Shown: in pieces, positions 20,881-32,264 of the stretch
Layout of the letters: the number at the start of each line of letters is the position of its first letter
How positions within the stretch are numbered: position 1 is the stretch's first letter
Assembly: GCF_020497125.1 (NCBI RefSeq)
Contig: NC_059079.1
Location: forward strand, 15,829,553 to 15,893,552
Direction of reading: 5' to 3'
Source: Mauremys mutica
Lineage: Eukaryota; Chordata; Testudines; Geoemydidae
DNA length: 64,000 nt
Notes under the pieces: model-generated
The model's database searches: none
Seen by the model: the letters and a program-made list of their open reading frames with translations, nothing else
What the model was told of the DNA's origin: nothing
Made by a program: the position numbers and the translations under genes

Positions 20881-22380
20881 ATGTACTATTTTTCATTCCT
20901 GTTGCAATTTTTATTGCAGTGGCATCTTCACTACGTTTCCTCTCTTCAGTTCTGCATTTGTCATGAGAGCATGAGAACGGTAATGTCAGAGTCTGTTCCA
21001 TGTATCTTTGGTAGCCCTTTCATTTTTCTTTTATGTTTTGTATCTTTCTTTGTATAGGGAACGGTGAGTGGAATTGCTAATGGATCAAATTAGTAAAACA
21101 CAATACAGTGTGGTAAAGTTAATAAACTTCCTGAAAAAAAAATTCATTCTGGTGACAAAAATTCAAAGACTAGCGATGACACTGCCGTAGATATTTGTAC
21201 TAATGTTTCCACATTAAGGGCCAGGCCCTCAGCTGGTATGAATCAGGATATCTCCATTCACACACTCGTGTGCATCTTTATTTGGATACTGTATACAGAG
21301 ACATTACTTGCACAGAAATGATTAGGTGCCGACAGTCTTTCATAGTGTGCAAGTACAATAATATATCTCATATAACATGCCACTGGATAAGCTTTGTATA
21401 TTTTTGTTACAATTTATAGTGAGTGACAAACTTGCAGTCTGGGCCTGAAGAAAATGATCAATATAGCAAAATACCTTACACCCAGTGAAGAAAACTTTAC
21501 CCTTTGTGAACTGAATTAGACTGGCCAAAGCAAGAAACCTAATAATCTAAATCAGACGTGAATATGTGCAGTGAGTTTAGGCAATCCCAGTCCATTTACA
21601 AGAATATGTCTAAATCAGTCCTGTCTTGGCATAGACTGAGCTGTCTCATCTTTAAGTGACATCAGGCCCAAAAGCACTGAGAATAGAAAGGGCTCCCCTG
21701 CACTATCAAAAACTCTGCTGCAGTAGAAGAGCAAAGATAAAACGTTCAAATCCCACGACATTCACACCCCAGAGATTTCTTAGCAGTGCTTGGAAAACAA
21801 ATTGAATAATGTTCTGTTTTCTCATTGTATTTAAAGATGCTGAAGTTTGGCTCCTTTTCTTTTTACACCAGATAAACAGCATCATAATAATCTTAGCTAC
21901 AGAGTGATCAATAAGCAAAGTGCTTCAGCCGATTACATGGTCACAAACCTTGCTGATCTAGATGAAATTTGTCATAGAGGGCTGAGCTACATCCATTTAC
22001 CTGAGCTCAGAACCTGGCCTTCAATGTCTGTTTCAGAGAAGTTTGGGACAGAGTCTGATATTAATGTTATCCACAGTATGTTTTCATTTCTGGTAAACAC
22101 TCCTTCCCAGAGGTTTGGGAGCAATTCCAAGACTGATTTATAAAGAGGTGCATGAATTTTGCAGAGGGAACAGTTTCACATAAAAGCACAGATTGTGAAT
22201 TTATTACAAGGTAATAAATAAATAAACATAGGTCAAATAAACATAGGTTTCCCATGGTTTAATCTCTGTAAATCTATAAGTAAGGTTTGGAGTGATACAG
22301 GTTCATGCCAGTTCTCCAGAACCAGGCCTAGGCTCTGATGCAGTAACGTAATTGACTGCAAGGGACATGGAAATGTTTCT
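20881..22380. other. No gene recognised
   Basis: AT-rich sequence without recognisable repeat. The small frames at 21340-22143 have no conserved features. Confidence 0.5.
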
Positions 22381-22388
22381 GTTAGAAT

Positions 22389-23170
22389 TAGGACTGTCAA
22401 ATGATTAAAAAAATTAATCACAATTAATTGTGAGAGTAAAAAAAGTTGTGATTGATCACATTTTTAATCACACTGTTAAACAATAATAGAATACCAATTT
22501 AAATGTATTATACATATTTTTGGTGGGCTGTCATATGATTAAAAAATCACAATTAATTAAGAATGCAATCTCTTTAACGTGACACTGCAATTTACAAATG
22601 TAGAATTATTTTTTACATAACTGCACTCAAAAACAAAACAATGTAAAACTTTATAACCTACAAGTCAAAGCATGAAGGGGCATATGAATATTTAGCATAT
22701 CTGGCATGTAAATACCTTGCAACGCTGGCTACAACAGTGCCATGCGAATGCCTGTACTCATTTCAGGTGACATTGTACATAAGAAGCGGGCAGAATTATC
22801 TCCTATAAATTAAAACAAACTTGTTTGTCCTAGCAATTGGCTGAACAAGAAGTAGGACTGAGTGGACTTTTATGCGGTGAATTGAAAAATACTATTTTTT
22901 TTGTTTAACTTTTTTACAGTGCAAATATTTATAATAAAAAATAATAATATAAAGTGAACACTGTATATTTTGTGTTCTGTGTTATAATTGAAATCAATAT
23001 ATTTGAAAATGTAGAAAATCATCCAAAAATATTTATAATACATTTCAATTGGCATTCTGTTATTTAACATTTATTAATTAAAACTGCCGTTAATTGTGAC
23101 TATTTTTTAAATCTAATTAATTTGTTTTCCATTAATCTCATTCATTAACTATGATTAATTGACAGCCCTG
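22389..23170. mobile_element. hAT element, internally deleted
   Basis: The right end reversed reads cagggctgtcaattaatca, and the left end reads taggactgtcaaatgatta, giving imperfect terminal inverted repeats. The flanks gttagaat (22381-22388) and gttagaat (23171-23178) form a perfect 8-bp target duplication, as expected for hAT. The subterminal parts hold many inverted 'attaatca' words. The interior around 22670-22800 looks like short scraps of a hAT transposase gene on the minus strand, with no open frame, so the element is non-autonomous. It is very AT-rich. Confidence 0.88.
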
Positions 23171-24153
23171 GTTAGAATACAAACATCAAAGAGAACAGAT
23201 CCTGAATGTTTCTGGGGCTTTCTCTGTACCAGTGTTAATTTCAGTCTGAATCATTGCTAGAGTACCTCCCTGATTTATCTGCAAAACCATCAATTGCTCT
23301 CATTTTCACAAATTTGCAACAAAGTTAAACTATATTGTGTTTGCATATTTGTCAAATAGCTGTTCTGTTTTCTTATATGGAAAACTCTCCTTTCTGTGCA
23401 ATTCTGTGTTCACGGACAGAAATAGCAAAATTATACTGTTGATCACATTAGTGACTATCCATTTATGCAGTATAATATTTGTGAAGGTTAAACTTGTATC
23501 TGTTGTACAGCTCTAATCACTACCTATTCAGCTAGTCAAAAGCCTTTCATTCTAATCCAAAGCCAGCACTGAGCTGACACTTCATGGTATTGAAATACCA
23601 ATCCATAGTCACATTGGCCCAGATTTTGAAAGGTATTTAGGCATTACTCCGCTTAGTAACACCTAAGTCTCATTTTCAAAAGTGATTTAGCACTTATGAG
23701 CCTACGTTCCACTGACATTCAAAACCCTTTAAAAATCTGGGCCAGGGAGTCTTTCCATTGACATCAATGGGCTTTGGATAAAGCCTGAAGATTACAGGGG
23801 TAATGAAGCTATACATGCTAGCAAATAACTGAGTTCATTCTCTTATTTAAAGTTAATTGTATAGAAAGTATTAACTGTATAAAAGGTTCCTACTGCATTT
23901 ATGTTACAACCTTTTCAGTTCTGATCCCTATTTACCCATAAATTATTCATTCTTCTCAGCAAATACCCCCAAACTACAGTATAGTATATAGATTTCACAT
24001 ATCTCACAGAATATCATGATCAGTTGGGGCCAACTTTTTAGCAGGCCTCCAAACTTTCTGAGGGCATCCATTTTGTATGCCCACAACAATCATATATCAC
24101 ATGGATAATTGTGTGTACATATGTTAATTGGGGAATGGAAACTGGTATTTGCA
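23171..24153. other. No gene; one old palindromic repeat
   Basis: About 23620-23745 contains 'ttttgaaaggtatttaggca', 'acctaagtctcattttcaaa' and 'aaaaatctgggccaggg', a degraded inverted repeat common in this kind of genome. Nothing else is recognisable. Confidence 0.5.
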
Positions 24154-24729
24154 GCAACAAGTTTAGGCTTGAAATTTGACAAAGGTTTCTAACCATGAGA
24201 GGAGTGAAGTTCAGGAACAGCCTTCCAAGGGGAACAGTGGGGGCTTCAAGATTGAGCTTGATAAATTCATGGATGGGATGGGATGATGGGACTTCCTACA
24301 ATGGCATGTGGCCCATTGGCGACTGCCAGTAGCAAAAATCCCAAGCTGTGGAAACAGGCCAGTAGATGGGGAGGGATCTGAGTGACTACAGAGAATTTTT
24401 TCCCAGGTATCTGCCTGGGGGATCTTGCCCACATGCTCAGGGTCTAACTGATTTCCACATTTCGGGTAGGGAAGGAATTTCCCCCCAGGTCAGATTGGCA
24501 GAGATCCTGGGGAAGTTTCGCTTTCCTCTGCAGCATGGGTCATGGGTCACTTGCAGATTTAAATTAGTGTAAATGGTGAATTCTCTGTAACTTAAAGTCT
24601 TTAAACTATGATTTGAGGACTTTAGTAGACTTAGGGATCTATTACAGGAGTGAGTGAGATTCTTTGGCCAGCTATATGCAGAAGGACTAGATGATCATGA
24701 TGGTCCCTTCTGGCCTTAAAGTCTGTAAG
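24154..24729 (+). mobile_element. CR1 LINE 3' part
   Basis: It starts at 'caacaagtttaggcttgaaa', passes 'ggaacagccttccaagggga' and ends 'catgatggtcccttctggcc' plus 'ttaaagtctgtaa'. It is colinear with the CR1 at 7172-8348, without the insertion found there, and so serves as the empty-site comparison. Confidence 0.88.
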
Positions 24730-25151
24730 TTACTTGTCCTTCATTTTCAGGTTTCAGGATTGGTGCACTCATTTAATCAACAGGCACAAGCAAGAAGGCT
24801 ATAGCTGGTATGCTGTGAATGTTGCTTTTTAAACTGATCCTGATCGTTTTGCTGTTACCTTGTATCTCATCTTATACGTGGACTGTAAGCTCTTTGGGCT
24901 AGCGATTGTCTATTCACTGGCTTTATACAGTGCCTAACATAAAGGGGCCCTGATCCCTATTACAATTCATAAAGAATAATGTTGATGAAAATTTGGTACT
25001 GGAAACTTGGCAAATTTTAGAGGAAACCATTTTTGTGTTGCTCTTTATACATTTTGAATAGGTCCAGGTAATGAGGTATAGAGTTACTTTGAAGAGAGGT
25101 TTCAAAGGAACACAAATGCATGGGGTTTTTTTTGTTTGTTTGGGGGGTGGG
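24730..25151. other. No gene; old repeat tail
   Basis: About 24875-24970 holds 'gtaagctctttgggctagcg' and 'acagtgcctaacataaaggg', the degraded tail also seen near 4890 and 17060. Confidence 0.5.
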
Positions 25152-25440
25152 GTATTTACGGCCAGAAGGGACCATTAGATCAACTTCCTGTATAACACAG
25201 GCCATAGACTTTCATCCAGTTATTACTGTATTGAGCCCAGTAGCTTGTGCTTGACTAAAGCATACCTTCCACAAAGGCATACAGTCTTGATTTGAAGACT
25301 ACAAGAGATGAAGAATCAATCACAACCCTTTTTCCAATGGTTAATCACCCTCACTCTTAAAAATATTTGCCTTATTTCTAATTTGAATTTGTCTGGCTTT
25401 AACCTCCAGCCTTTCTTGTTATGCCTTTCTCTGCCTAATT
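25152..25440 (-). mobile_element. CR1 LINE 3' part, minus strand
   Basis: It starts with 'acggccagaagggaccatta', the reverse of the CR1 tail, and continues 'cctgtataacacaggccata' and 'cagtcttgatttgaagacta'. The 5' end is truncated near 25440. Confidence 0.85.
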
Positions 25441-26409
25441 ACTATATTCTACAAAAGGCCAATAATAATAATAGTACTAGTAATAACTTCCTAGTTATTA
25501 TTGACTTTGTTTTTGCATCCAATGAGGCAATGTGCCAAGTGATGCAGATGTTAAAATTACATTGAAAGAGCCCCCCGGTATCTCTTGGTTGCAATAAAAA
25601 AGCTGCCGGTGTTCTTGCTTCATCAGCATCCAGTGTCACCTTTTGAAGGCTGTACATTTCCTTTGCTTTTACTTCAGCTTTCAAAGAAACAGAAAGGTTG
25701 TGCACCTTTCCCATTGCCACTTTGTGTGATAACGGTCCATGTAAGATCTAGCCAGATGCTACAACCCACCTTCTTATTTTAGCTGGGAATGAGGTGCTAT
25801 CCATGGCCGCAATCACATTTTTAAAGGTTGTGCTACCAACGAATATGGAAAGTTATATCATCCTTGTCATTTGGTGGTTGTGTGGGCATTTTTAACATGC
25901 TCACAAGATTGGCATTAGAGGCTGGATTCTAACGTTAGCTCTTGTTCAAGGCAGTGTAAAACTGCACCATACCCTGAGGAGCACTGGCAGGTTGTGCATT
26001 AGGAGCACATTCCCTCCCCCAGCTCCCTCATGAGCAAGGGATGTGCACATATCTTGCCATCCTTAAAGATGGTGCAGCATATTCAGCTCCCTGCCATCAC
26101 ATTTCAGTGCTATGCCCTTTTTCCACCATGCCTCTTATCGGATAGATTGCATTTTAGGCACAGTCTTGTCCTAAAAGGCGATTCAAGGGACAAATACCCG
26201 AATGGTATAAACTTCCATGTGTGTCGATATAAACTGGGTACACAGGCAGAGGGGACTGATTAAAATAGGAAATATAACCAAAGTGGTTACATCCTTTTGC
26301 AATCAGCTGCTATAAAGGCTGTTCATCGGCTGTTTAACAAGACGACTTTTCCAGTTTCCAACCAGCCTAGTGTCATTTTACATAATTGCAACCATCTTGG
26401 TATGGCAAT
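25441..26409. other. No gene recognised
   Basis: No recognisable exon or repeat. The longest frame (92 codons, 25442-25720, minus) starts inside the CR1 edge and has no domain that I know. Confidence 0.5.
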
Positions 26410-26420
26410 TCAGATAGAAT

Positions 26421-26579
26421 TGGCTTGAGCATTGGCCTGTTAAACCCAGAGTTGTGAGTTCAATCCTTGAGGGGGCCACTTAGGGATCTGGGGCAAAAAT
26501 CAGTACTTGGTCCTGCTAGTGAAGGCAGGGGGTTGGACTCAATGACCTTGCAAGGTCCATTCCAGCTCTAGGAGATATC
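26421..26579 (+). mobile_element. Cry-type SINE, head truncated
   Basis: It starts 'tggcttgagcattggcctgt' and so lacks the first part of the tRNA-like head with the A box. It keeps the B box (gttgtgagttcaatcct) and the 3' part through 'gaaggcagggggttggactc'. An 11-bp target duplication, tcagatagaat, lies at 26410-26420 and 26580-26590. It is the same family as 16401-16570 in the opposite direction. Confidence 0.88.
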
Positions 26580-26590
26580 TCAGATAGAAT

Positions 26591-28525
26591 GTTACCTTTG
26601 AAATGGCAGCAATAAAAGGTTTGAAAATCGAAGTTTGGATCACGATTAGCCTGTTGTACATTGTTACAGTTTTCCGAAATGTATGATTCAGCCATTTTTC
26701 ATACATACAGCAAATGTAATCTTTCATTTTTTTAAAAAACAGAAACAGACTTGTGGAGGCCTATGAGTAACAAAATCCATAGCAAAATGAGGAGAATGGG
26801 TTTTCCTATTTGATTAGAAGAGATTTAAAACTTATAGTACAAGAAAATGTTGAATTTAGGGTAATTGGTTGCTGGATTTCTTCAGAATTGAAATCATTAT
26901 GCCCTGGCAATATTCCAAGCCATCCTTTTCTTATTTTTTTTTAAGGTTATAGTTAGAAACAGTGCAGAACATACTATAATGTTGTAGTTGTTCATGTAAT
27001 GTCACTGAAGCTAGCTTCTGAAAATAGACAAAGGACTTCATGTCCTGAAGTGTTCTTCTGGTGGAAAATTGATAGCAGCTTGAGATATGCTGTTACTGGG
27101 TTTTGTTCTACCTTCAAATTTGTGCTGACTAAAGTGCTTTTGTGCCTGCAAAAAACAAAAAACAAAAAACTCTTGTCTAGAGAAGGCTGGAAGCTTAAAA
27201 CAAATGCAGTTTGGAGGGCATTGATTCCTAAGCAGGACTCTGTGAATTTAGCTGGGAATCCATAAATAACAACCAAACTATTTTACTTTTGTCAATTTCC
27301 TGAAAGAACGTGAACGGCAAGAAATAATTTTATTATTTCCAAGACAAAAAAATAAAAATAAAAGAGAAGAATTAAACAGTGTTTTCCCCACTATTGTCAG
27401 TTTAGTCTGGAGTTATTGCCAGGTTTGCATACACTACAATCTATTCAAGCAGTACTGAGAGATAGGAACCAGAGATGCAGTCTGAATGCAAATTAAGCAT
27501 GTGCTTTTTACCAAAGCAGCTCAGAGATGTGAGTGTGACCAGGGATATATGAACCCTTCCTCCACCTCCTGCCTAATATAAATAAATCAAACAAGTAGAA
27601 CTACCACCCCACCACACCTACACTGGAAATCAAAGGCTGAAATAAACCATCATTAATCATAAAAGAATTTGCCTAGGCTTACCTTAATGATACCGTGTGA
27701 GTTTGCTGGCGTATCAAGGACAAGAGGATGCATGGCTAGAGCAGCTTGAACTCTGGAGACCCCAGACAGTGGAACTGTTTCTAGAGGACCATTACTGCCA
27801 GTGTAACATAGAGCAGCCCTTGGACTGCTCTAAGTTATGGTAAATGATGAAATGGCCCTCAGCCTCCCCCAGGATTTGGGCAGCAGAAACAGGGCCACCT
27901 CTCTCCCCACCTCACCCCCGGTCTGTTCCCCTATCTCAGGTCCTGCAGTGAACATAGCTTGGTCATACGCAAAGTTCCGGCCCATTATTTCCAAGAAAGA
28001 TTGTTAGGGACTGACGCTTTTACCTTCCAAAGCTACCCTTCAAACAACATGCTTTCCTCTCTGAGGATCACTGGCCTTTTTCTTTGCCAGATGCAGTTTC
28101 TTTCCCAGAAACTTTCCTTCCCATTTCAAATTAAATTAGTGCCTTTGGCCAGTGCACTACTTACTCTTGCAACAAGTGCCACAGGAACTTTAATGATTAC
28201 AAACTGTCAAGTTTTATCTTTTAAAAGATGGTACCTCCATCAGCAGCTGTTTGGTGCCAGGGTGCCAGGGTTCAATATATACTCTGAAGCAAGAGGATGA
28301 CCTGTTGAATCACCACCATTATTTCCCAGCTCTGGTTGACCCAGGGAGAGTGCTCATTCAGGTACTGGCCCAAACCTACTTAGTTTGTGACTGTGACAGA
28401 CTCGGAGTACAACATGGTCTGATGGCTGGCTGTTCACCAGTGGGTGCTTCTCAAAGAAGACGTCTCCAGCAGCATTTCATGCCAGGCTGAGACGTAGCTT
28501 TATCCCTGACTCAGAGTGAAGAGTG
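26591..28525. other. No gene recognised
   Basis: Mostly unique sequence. A short A-rich simple repeat (aaaaac units) lies near 27150-27170. The 113-codon frame at 27959-28300 has no recognisable domain. Confidence 0.5.
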
Positions 28526-28528
28526 TAA

Positions 28529-28680
28529 GGGTATGTCTACACTACAAGAGTAGTTCGATTTAACTTAGGTCGAATTTGTGGATTCGACCTGATGAATTCG
28601 AATTTGTGTATCCACACTAAGGACACTAATTCGACTTTGTCAGTCCACACTAACGGGGCAAGCGTCGACATTGGAAGCGG
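28529..28680 (+). repeat. Harbinger left end: TIR and TTCGA repeats
   Basis: After the terminal repeat come repeated words: agttcgatttaa, aggtcgaattt, gattcgacct, aattcgaattt and aattcgactt, mixed with 'tccacactaa' blocks. Together they form a subterminal repeat array, the usual binding region for Harbinger proteins. Confidence 0.8.
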
Positions 28681-28905
28681 TGCATTCTGGGCAGCTATCC
28701 CACAGTTCCCGCAGTCCCCGCTTCCCATTGGAATTCTGGGTAGAGCCCCCAATGCCTGCTGGGGGAAAAATGTGTCGAGGGTGGTTTTGGGTAACTGTTG
28801 TCATTCAACCGTCACTCCCGCCCTCTCTCCCTGAAAGCGCCGGCGGGAACTCTGTTCGCGCACTTTTCTGGTCAGTGACAGCGCGGACGCCACAGCACTG
28901 CGAGC

Positions 28906-30189
28906 ATGGAGCCCGCTGCGATCATCACTGCACTTATGGCCGTTGTCAACTTCTCGCACCTTATCGAACACTTATTCCACAGTCAGCTGCTGAGAAATCG
29001 GGCGAGGAGGCTCCGGCAGCGCGGTGAGGACATGAAGTGTGAGAGTGGCACAGACCTCTCACAAAGCACGGGATCCCGCGCCGCGGAGATCATGGTGGCA
29101 ATGGGTCACGTTCATGCTATGGGACAGCGATTCTGGGCCCGGGAAACAAGCACGGACTGGTGGGACCGCATAGTGCTGCAGGTCTGGGATGAATCACAGT
29201 GGCTGCGAAACTTCAGGATGCGTAAGGGCACTTTCCTTGAACTGTGTGACTTGCTGGCCCCTGCCCTGAAGCGCCAGGACACCCGGATGCGAGCAGCCCT
29301 GAGTGTGCAGAAGCGAGTGGCCATAGCCCTCTGGAAACTTGCAACGCCAGACAGCTACCGGTCAGTAGCGAACCACTTTGGCGTGGGCAAATCTACCGTG
29401 GGGGTTGCTGTGATGCAAGTAGCCCACGCAATCGTTGACCTACTGCTCTCAAAGGTGGTGACCCTGGGAAACGTCCAGGTCGTCATAGATGGCTTCGCCA
29501 TGATGGGATTCCCAAACTGCGGTGGGGCTATAGATGGCACTCACATCCCTATCCTGGGACCGGCCCACCAGGCCAGCCAGTATATTAACCGAAAGGGCTA
29601 CTTTTCAATGGTGCTGCAAGCACTGGTGGACCATAGGGGACGTTTTACCAACATCTACGTCGGGTGGCCGGGCAAGGTTCATGACCCGCGTGTGTTCAGG
29701 AACTCTGGTCTGTTTAGATGCCTGCAGGAAGGTAGTTTCTTCCCGGACCACAAAGTAAGTGTTGGGGATGTGGAGATGCCTACAGTGATCCTCGGGGACC
29801 CAGCCTACCCGCTAATGCCCTGGCTCATGAAGCCCTATACAGGCGCCGTGGACAGTGACAAGGAGCTCTTCAACTACCGGCTGAGCAAGTGCAGAATGGT
29901 GGTGGAGTGTGCTTTCGGACGTCTCAAGGGGAGATGGAGGAGCTTACTCACTCACTCGGATCTCAGCGAAACCAATATCCCCATTGTTATTGCAGCTTGC
30001 TGTGTGCTCCACAATCTCTGTGAGAGCAAGGGGGAGACCTTTATGGCGGGATGGGAGGTTGAGGCAAATCGCCTGGCTGCTGATTACGCTCAGCCAGACA
30101 GCCGTGTGATTAGAAGAGCCCAGCGGGAAGTGCTGTGCATCCGGGAGGCTTTGAAAGCTAGGTTCCTCAGAGAGCAGGGTAACCTATGA
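28906..30189 (+). CDS. PIF/Harbinger transposase (HARBI1-like nuclease)
   Basis: A DDE-type nuclease that cuts the transposon ends and inserts the element into TAA/TTA targets in the nucleus. The 427-codon frame starts at the first ATG of a leader and has no internal stop. The N-terminal third (residues about 95-180, with FRMRKGTFLELCDLLAP and VANHFGVGKSTVG) looks like the helix-turn-helix part of the family. The catalytic domain shows GAIDGTHIPI (Asp210), GWPGKVHDPRVF (Asp260), ILGDPAYPL (Asp298) and VVECAFGRLKGRWR (Glu334), then the conserved AACCVLHN near residue 364. Which of Asp260 and Asp298 is the second catalytic residue needs an alignment. All candidate residues are present. The length is somewhat above the roughly 350 residues of HARBI1 because of an N-terminal extension. 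Its partner is the Myb-like gene on the other strand; the two genes are convergent. Confidence 0.95.
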   Translation: MEPAAIITALMAVVNFSHLIEHLFHSQLLRNRARRLRQRGEDMKCESGTDLSQSTGSRAAEIMVAMGHVHAMGQRFWARETSTDWWDRIVLQVWDESQWLRNFRMRKGTFLELCDLLAPALKRQDTRMRAALSVQKRVAIALWKLATPDSYRSVANHFGVGKSTVGVAVMQVAHAIVDLLLSKVVTLGNVQVVIDGFAMMGFPNCGGAIDGTHIPILGPAHQASQYINRKGYFSMVLQALVDHRGRFTNIYVGWPGKVHDPRVFRNSGLFRCLQEGSFFPDHKVSVGDVEMPTVILGDPAYPLMPWLMKPYTGAVDSDKELFNYRLSKCRMVVECAFGRLKGRWRSLLTHSDLSETNIPIVIAACCVLHNLCESKGETFMAGWEVEANRLAADYAQPDSRVIRRAQREVLCIREALKARFLREQGNL

Positions 30190-30305
30190 CTGTCCAGTCT
30201 CTTTACAGAGAAGCTGAACCTGCCCCTGTTTCAGTTACTATTGACTTTTTTCAGCGGTTACATACCCCATTCACCAGGTTTCCCCCCTTCCAACAGACGT
30301 TTAAA

Positions 30306-30311
30306 AATAAA
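30306..30311 (+). terminator. Polyadenylation signal of the transposase gene
   Basis: AATAAA lies 117 bp after the transposase stop codon, in an AT-rich context. It is a plausible 3' end signal for the plus-strand transcript. Confidence 0.6.
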
Positions 30312-30974
30312 GTTATTGGAACATTTTTAATTAACAAAGTTTTCTTTACTAACGAATTCTCGTTCAAGGGTTCCAACAGGGACGCAGACTGTGGTGGGTA
30401 CGGTGTGCAGTGATGTACAGACCGCTTCTACACTCGAGGACTGACAGGCTCCTGCTCCTACAGCGGTCTCTGGGGGGAGGGCGGTTACCGGAGGGTGTGC
30501 AGGAAGGGGTGGGTTTGCAGGAAGGGGTGAGGGGTGTGTGGGAAGGGTGAGTAGGTGTGGGGGGATGAGGGCTCTGGCTGGGGCTCAGGGCATCGGAGAG
30601 GTTCATGGCTAGGGTGGAAGGGCATGGTAAGGGCAGCCTGCCTTGCCATTTGTGGATGCCAGGCGCTCGGACCCTGGGGCAACATACACCTCCCAGACTG
30701 ACTGGGGCAGCAGACACCTCGCAGAGTGACCCGGGTGCCTAGTGACTGCACTCTGTGTGTGACCTGCTGTTGATTCTGCCCCCATGTCTGTACCCTGTTA
30801 ATGGTGGCTGTCCTATGCAATTAACAAACCCCTCCCCCCCCTTCACACAAAGTCTTCTGCAAAGAAACATGACGGAAACAATAATGAACAGCAAACTATT
30901 TTTAATACTTAACTACACAGTTGGGGGATGAAACTGGGATTTGGGATCGGGTGAGCCAGGAAGGCAAGCAATTC
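30312..30974. other. Intergenic part of the Harbinger element
   Basis: This lies between the two convergent genes. A G-rich tract with 'gcaggaaggggtg' and 'gtgtgggaagggtga' words lies at 30470-30640. An ATTAAA variant polyadenylation signal on the minus strand (30901-30906) could end the Myb-like transcript. The overlapping proline-rich frames here come from the G-rich tract. Confidence 0.55.
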
Positions 30975-31444
30975 TCATACTTTAGGGAATGAGAGCTGTT
31001 TGGTACATGAGCGCTCTGCTGGGGTGGAGTGACAGTTTTCACGGCCCCTAGCGCCCCTCCTTCTTGTGATTTTGGGTGAGGGGGGGACAGGACTTTGTGG
31101 CAGGGGAGGGCGGTTGCAGATACAGTTCAGGGGAGCTCTCTGCTCCTGCCTGCGGTCCTGCAGAACATCCACAAGGCGCCGGAGCGTGTCCGTTTGCTCC
31201 CTCATTAGTCCAAGCAGCGTTTGAGTCGCCTGCTGGTCTTCCTGCCGCCACCTGTCCTCCCGTTCGCTGTGTGAGCGCTGCTGCTGAGAGAGGGTCTCCC
31301 TCCACTGGCTCTGCTGGGCCGCCTCGGCTCTGGAGCAGCCCATCAGTTCAGCGAACATCTCGTCCCGAGTCTTTTTCTTTCGCCGCCTAATCTGCGCCAG
31401 CCTCTGTGAGGGGGATGCCGGGGCAGTTCGGGAAAGAGCCGCAG
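30975..31444 (-). CDS. Myb-like gene, inferred exon 2 (coiled-coil tail)
   Basis: The open frame includes LAQIRRRKKKTRDEMFAELM, then an Arg/Gln/Glu-rich helix ('LLGLMREQTDTLRRLVDVLQ') that should form a coiled coil, and a Pro/Arg-rich end. This order, basic stretch then coiled coil, is the usual C-terminal part of Harbinger Myb-like proteins, which contact the transposase. The exon start is inferred from the acceptor 'tcacatcacacag' on the minus strand ending at 31445. Using it, the exon begins with two bases that complete a codon left open by exon 1. An alternative acceptor 41 bases further in ('ccccctcacag') would be phase 0. The stop codon is at 30975-30977. Confidence 0.7.
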
Positions 31445-31909
31445 CTGTGTGATGTGAAAAAGGAAGTGATTTCCTTGCAAAGATACATGTTTGCGAACAC
31501 TGAACACAGTCTACTCAGTTTCTGTGAACAAGACCATACAGGGCACCTAATCTCATGTGCTCTCAGGACAAGTTCGAATTTTCGGCATTCGCTTTCATTG
31601 CCTGGGGTCTTGCACTGGAGATCGGACAAGCGGGGCAGGACAGCAGAATCCGTGTAGCAGCCAGGCCTGGTAAGCCGTAAACTTTAGGCTGCTTAACAGT
31701 TAATGGATAGCTGTGCCCTCCTGCTGCAGGCAATCTGGAAAGCATAAAGTCTGACCCTGTTCCAGCCCCTCACGTCTGTCCCCGGGAAAGATCCCTGTAT
31801 GCTTTTCCTCTGCAGCCTACAACACGTGGCTGTTAAACGACAGTCATTGTTATGCAAAGGAAAAGTCAAGCATTCACAATAGTAACATTAAAGTAATTCC
31901 CCTAATTAG

Positions 31910-32211
31910 ATGCAGCAGTCGCCGAGCGAGATCACCCTGAGGCGGGTCTCCAGGAGAAACAGAGAGCGCATGCTGCGTGAATCCCTGCACAGATCAGGGC
32001 CCTATGCTGCCATGCTGGTCGAGGCGATGCTCCCATTATACCTCAGGATGGCCTGGCGCGGAAGGTGTGTTTCCACGGAGCACCCAACAAGGCACCTCTC
32101 CCCAGGAACCTCCTGCGGAGGCTTTTCGAGTACCTCTCAGAGAGTTTCGTTGAACTGTCCCAACAGGATTTTTGTTCGATCCCTATATGCATTGACCTTC
32201 TTTTTATATAG
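31910..32211 (+). pseudogene. Third coding-like strip of the Harbinger element
   Basis: I do not recognise this protein. From the ATG at 31910, frame 1 gives MQQSPSEITLRRVSRRNRER and then a helical, Arg-rich stretch up to LPLYLRMAWR (to about 32059). There the reading appears to continue in another frame from about 32056 with KVCFHGAPNKAPLPRNLL and LLRRLFEYLSESFVELSQQ, ending at a TAG (32209-32211). Each part is compact and protein-like: charged helices, and no low complexity. A stop codon lies immediately before the ATG, and 'cccctaattag' there could also be a splice acceptor, so an upstream exon is possible. An AATAAA follows 22 bp after the stop. If real, one frameshift (or a small intron) has disabled it in this copy. 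It lies inside the intron of the Myb-like gene on the other strand. Confidence 0.45.
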
Positions 32212-32233
32212 TTTTTATTCCTGTTTTGTTAAC

Positions 32234-32239
32234 AAATAA
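32234..32239 (+). terminator. Polyadenylation signal after the third strip
   Basis: AATAAA on the plus strand, 22 bp after the TAG of the third strip, followed by a GT/T-rich 'tgtttacatgttt'. It suggests a plus-strand transcript ending just before exon 1 of the Myb-like gene. Confidence 0.5.
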
Positions 32240-32264
32240 ATGTTTACATGTTTATAGCACTTAT

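Larger units (their letters stand above)
31445..32264 (-). other. Inferred intron of the Myb-like gene
   Basis: About 820 bp between the two coding segments. The acceptor side is a good match, with a pyrimidine-rich stretch followed by CAG. The donor side reads G|ATAAGTGC in this copy, which differs from the canonical GTAAGT only in its first base. Weaker GT sites nearby (TCA|GTCGAT and CAT|GTAAAC) are the alternatives. The plus strand of this intron contains the coding-like strip at 31910-32211. Confidence 0.5.
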
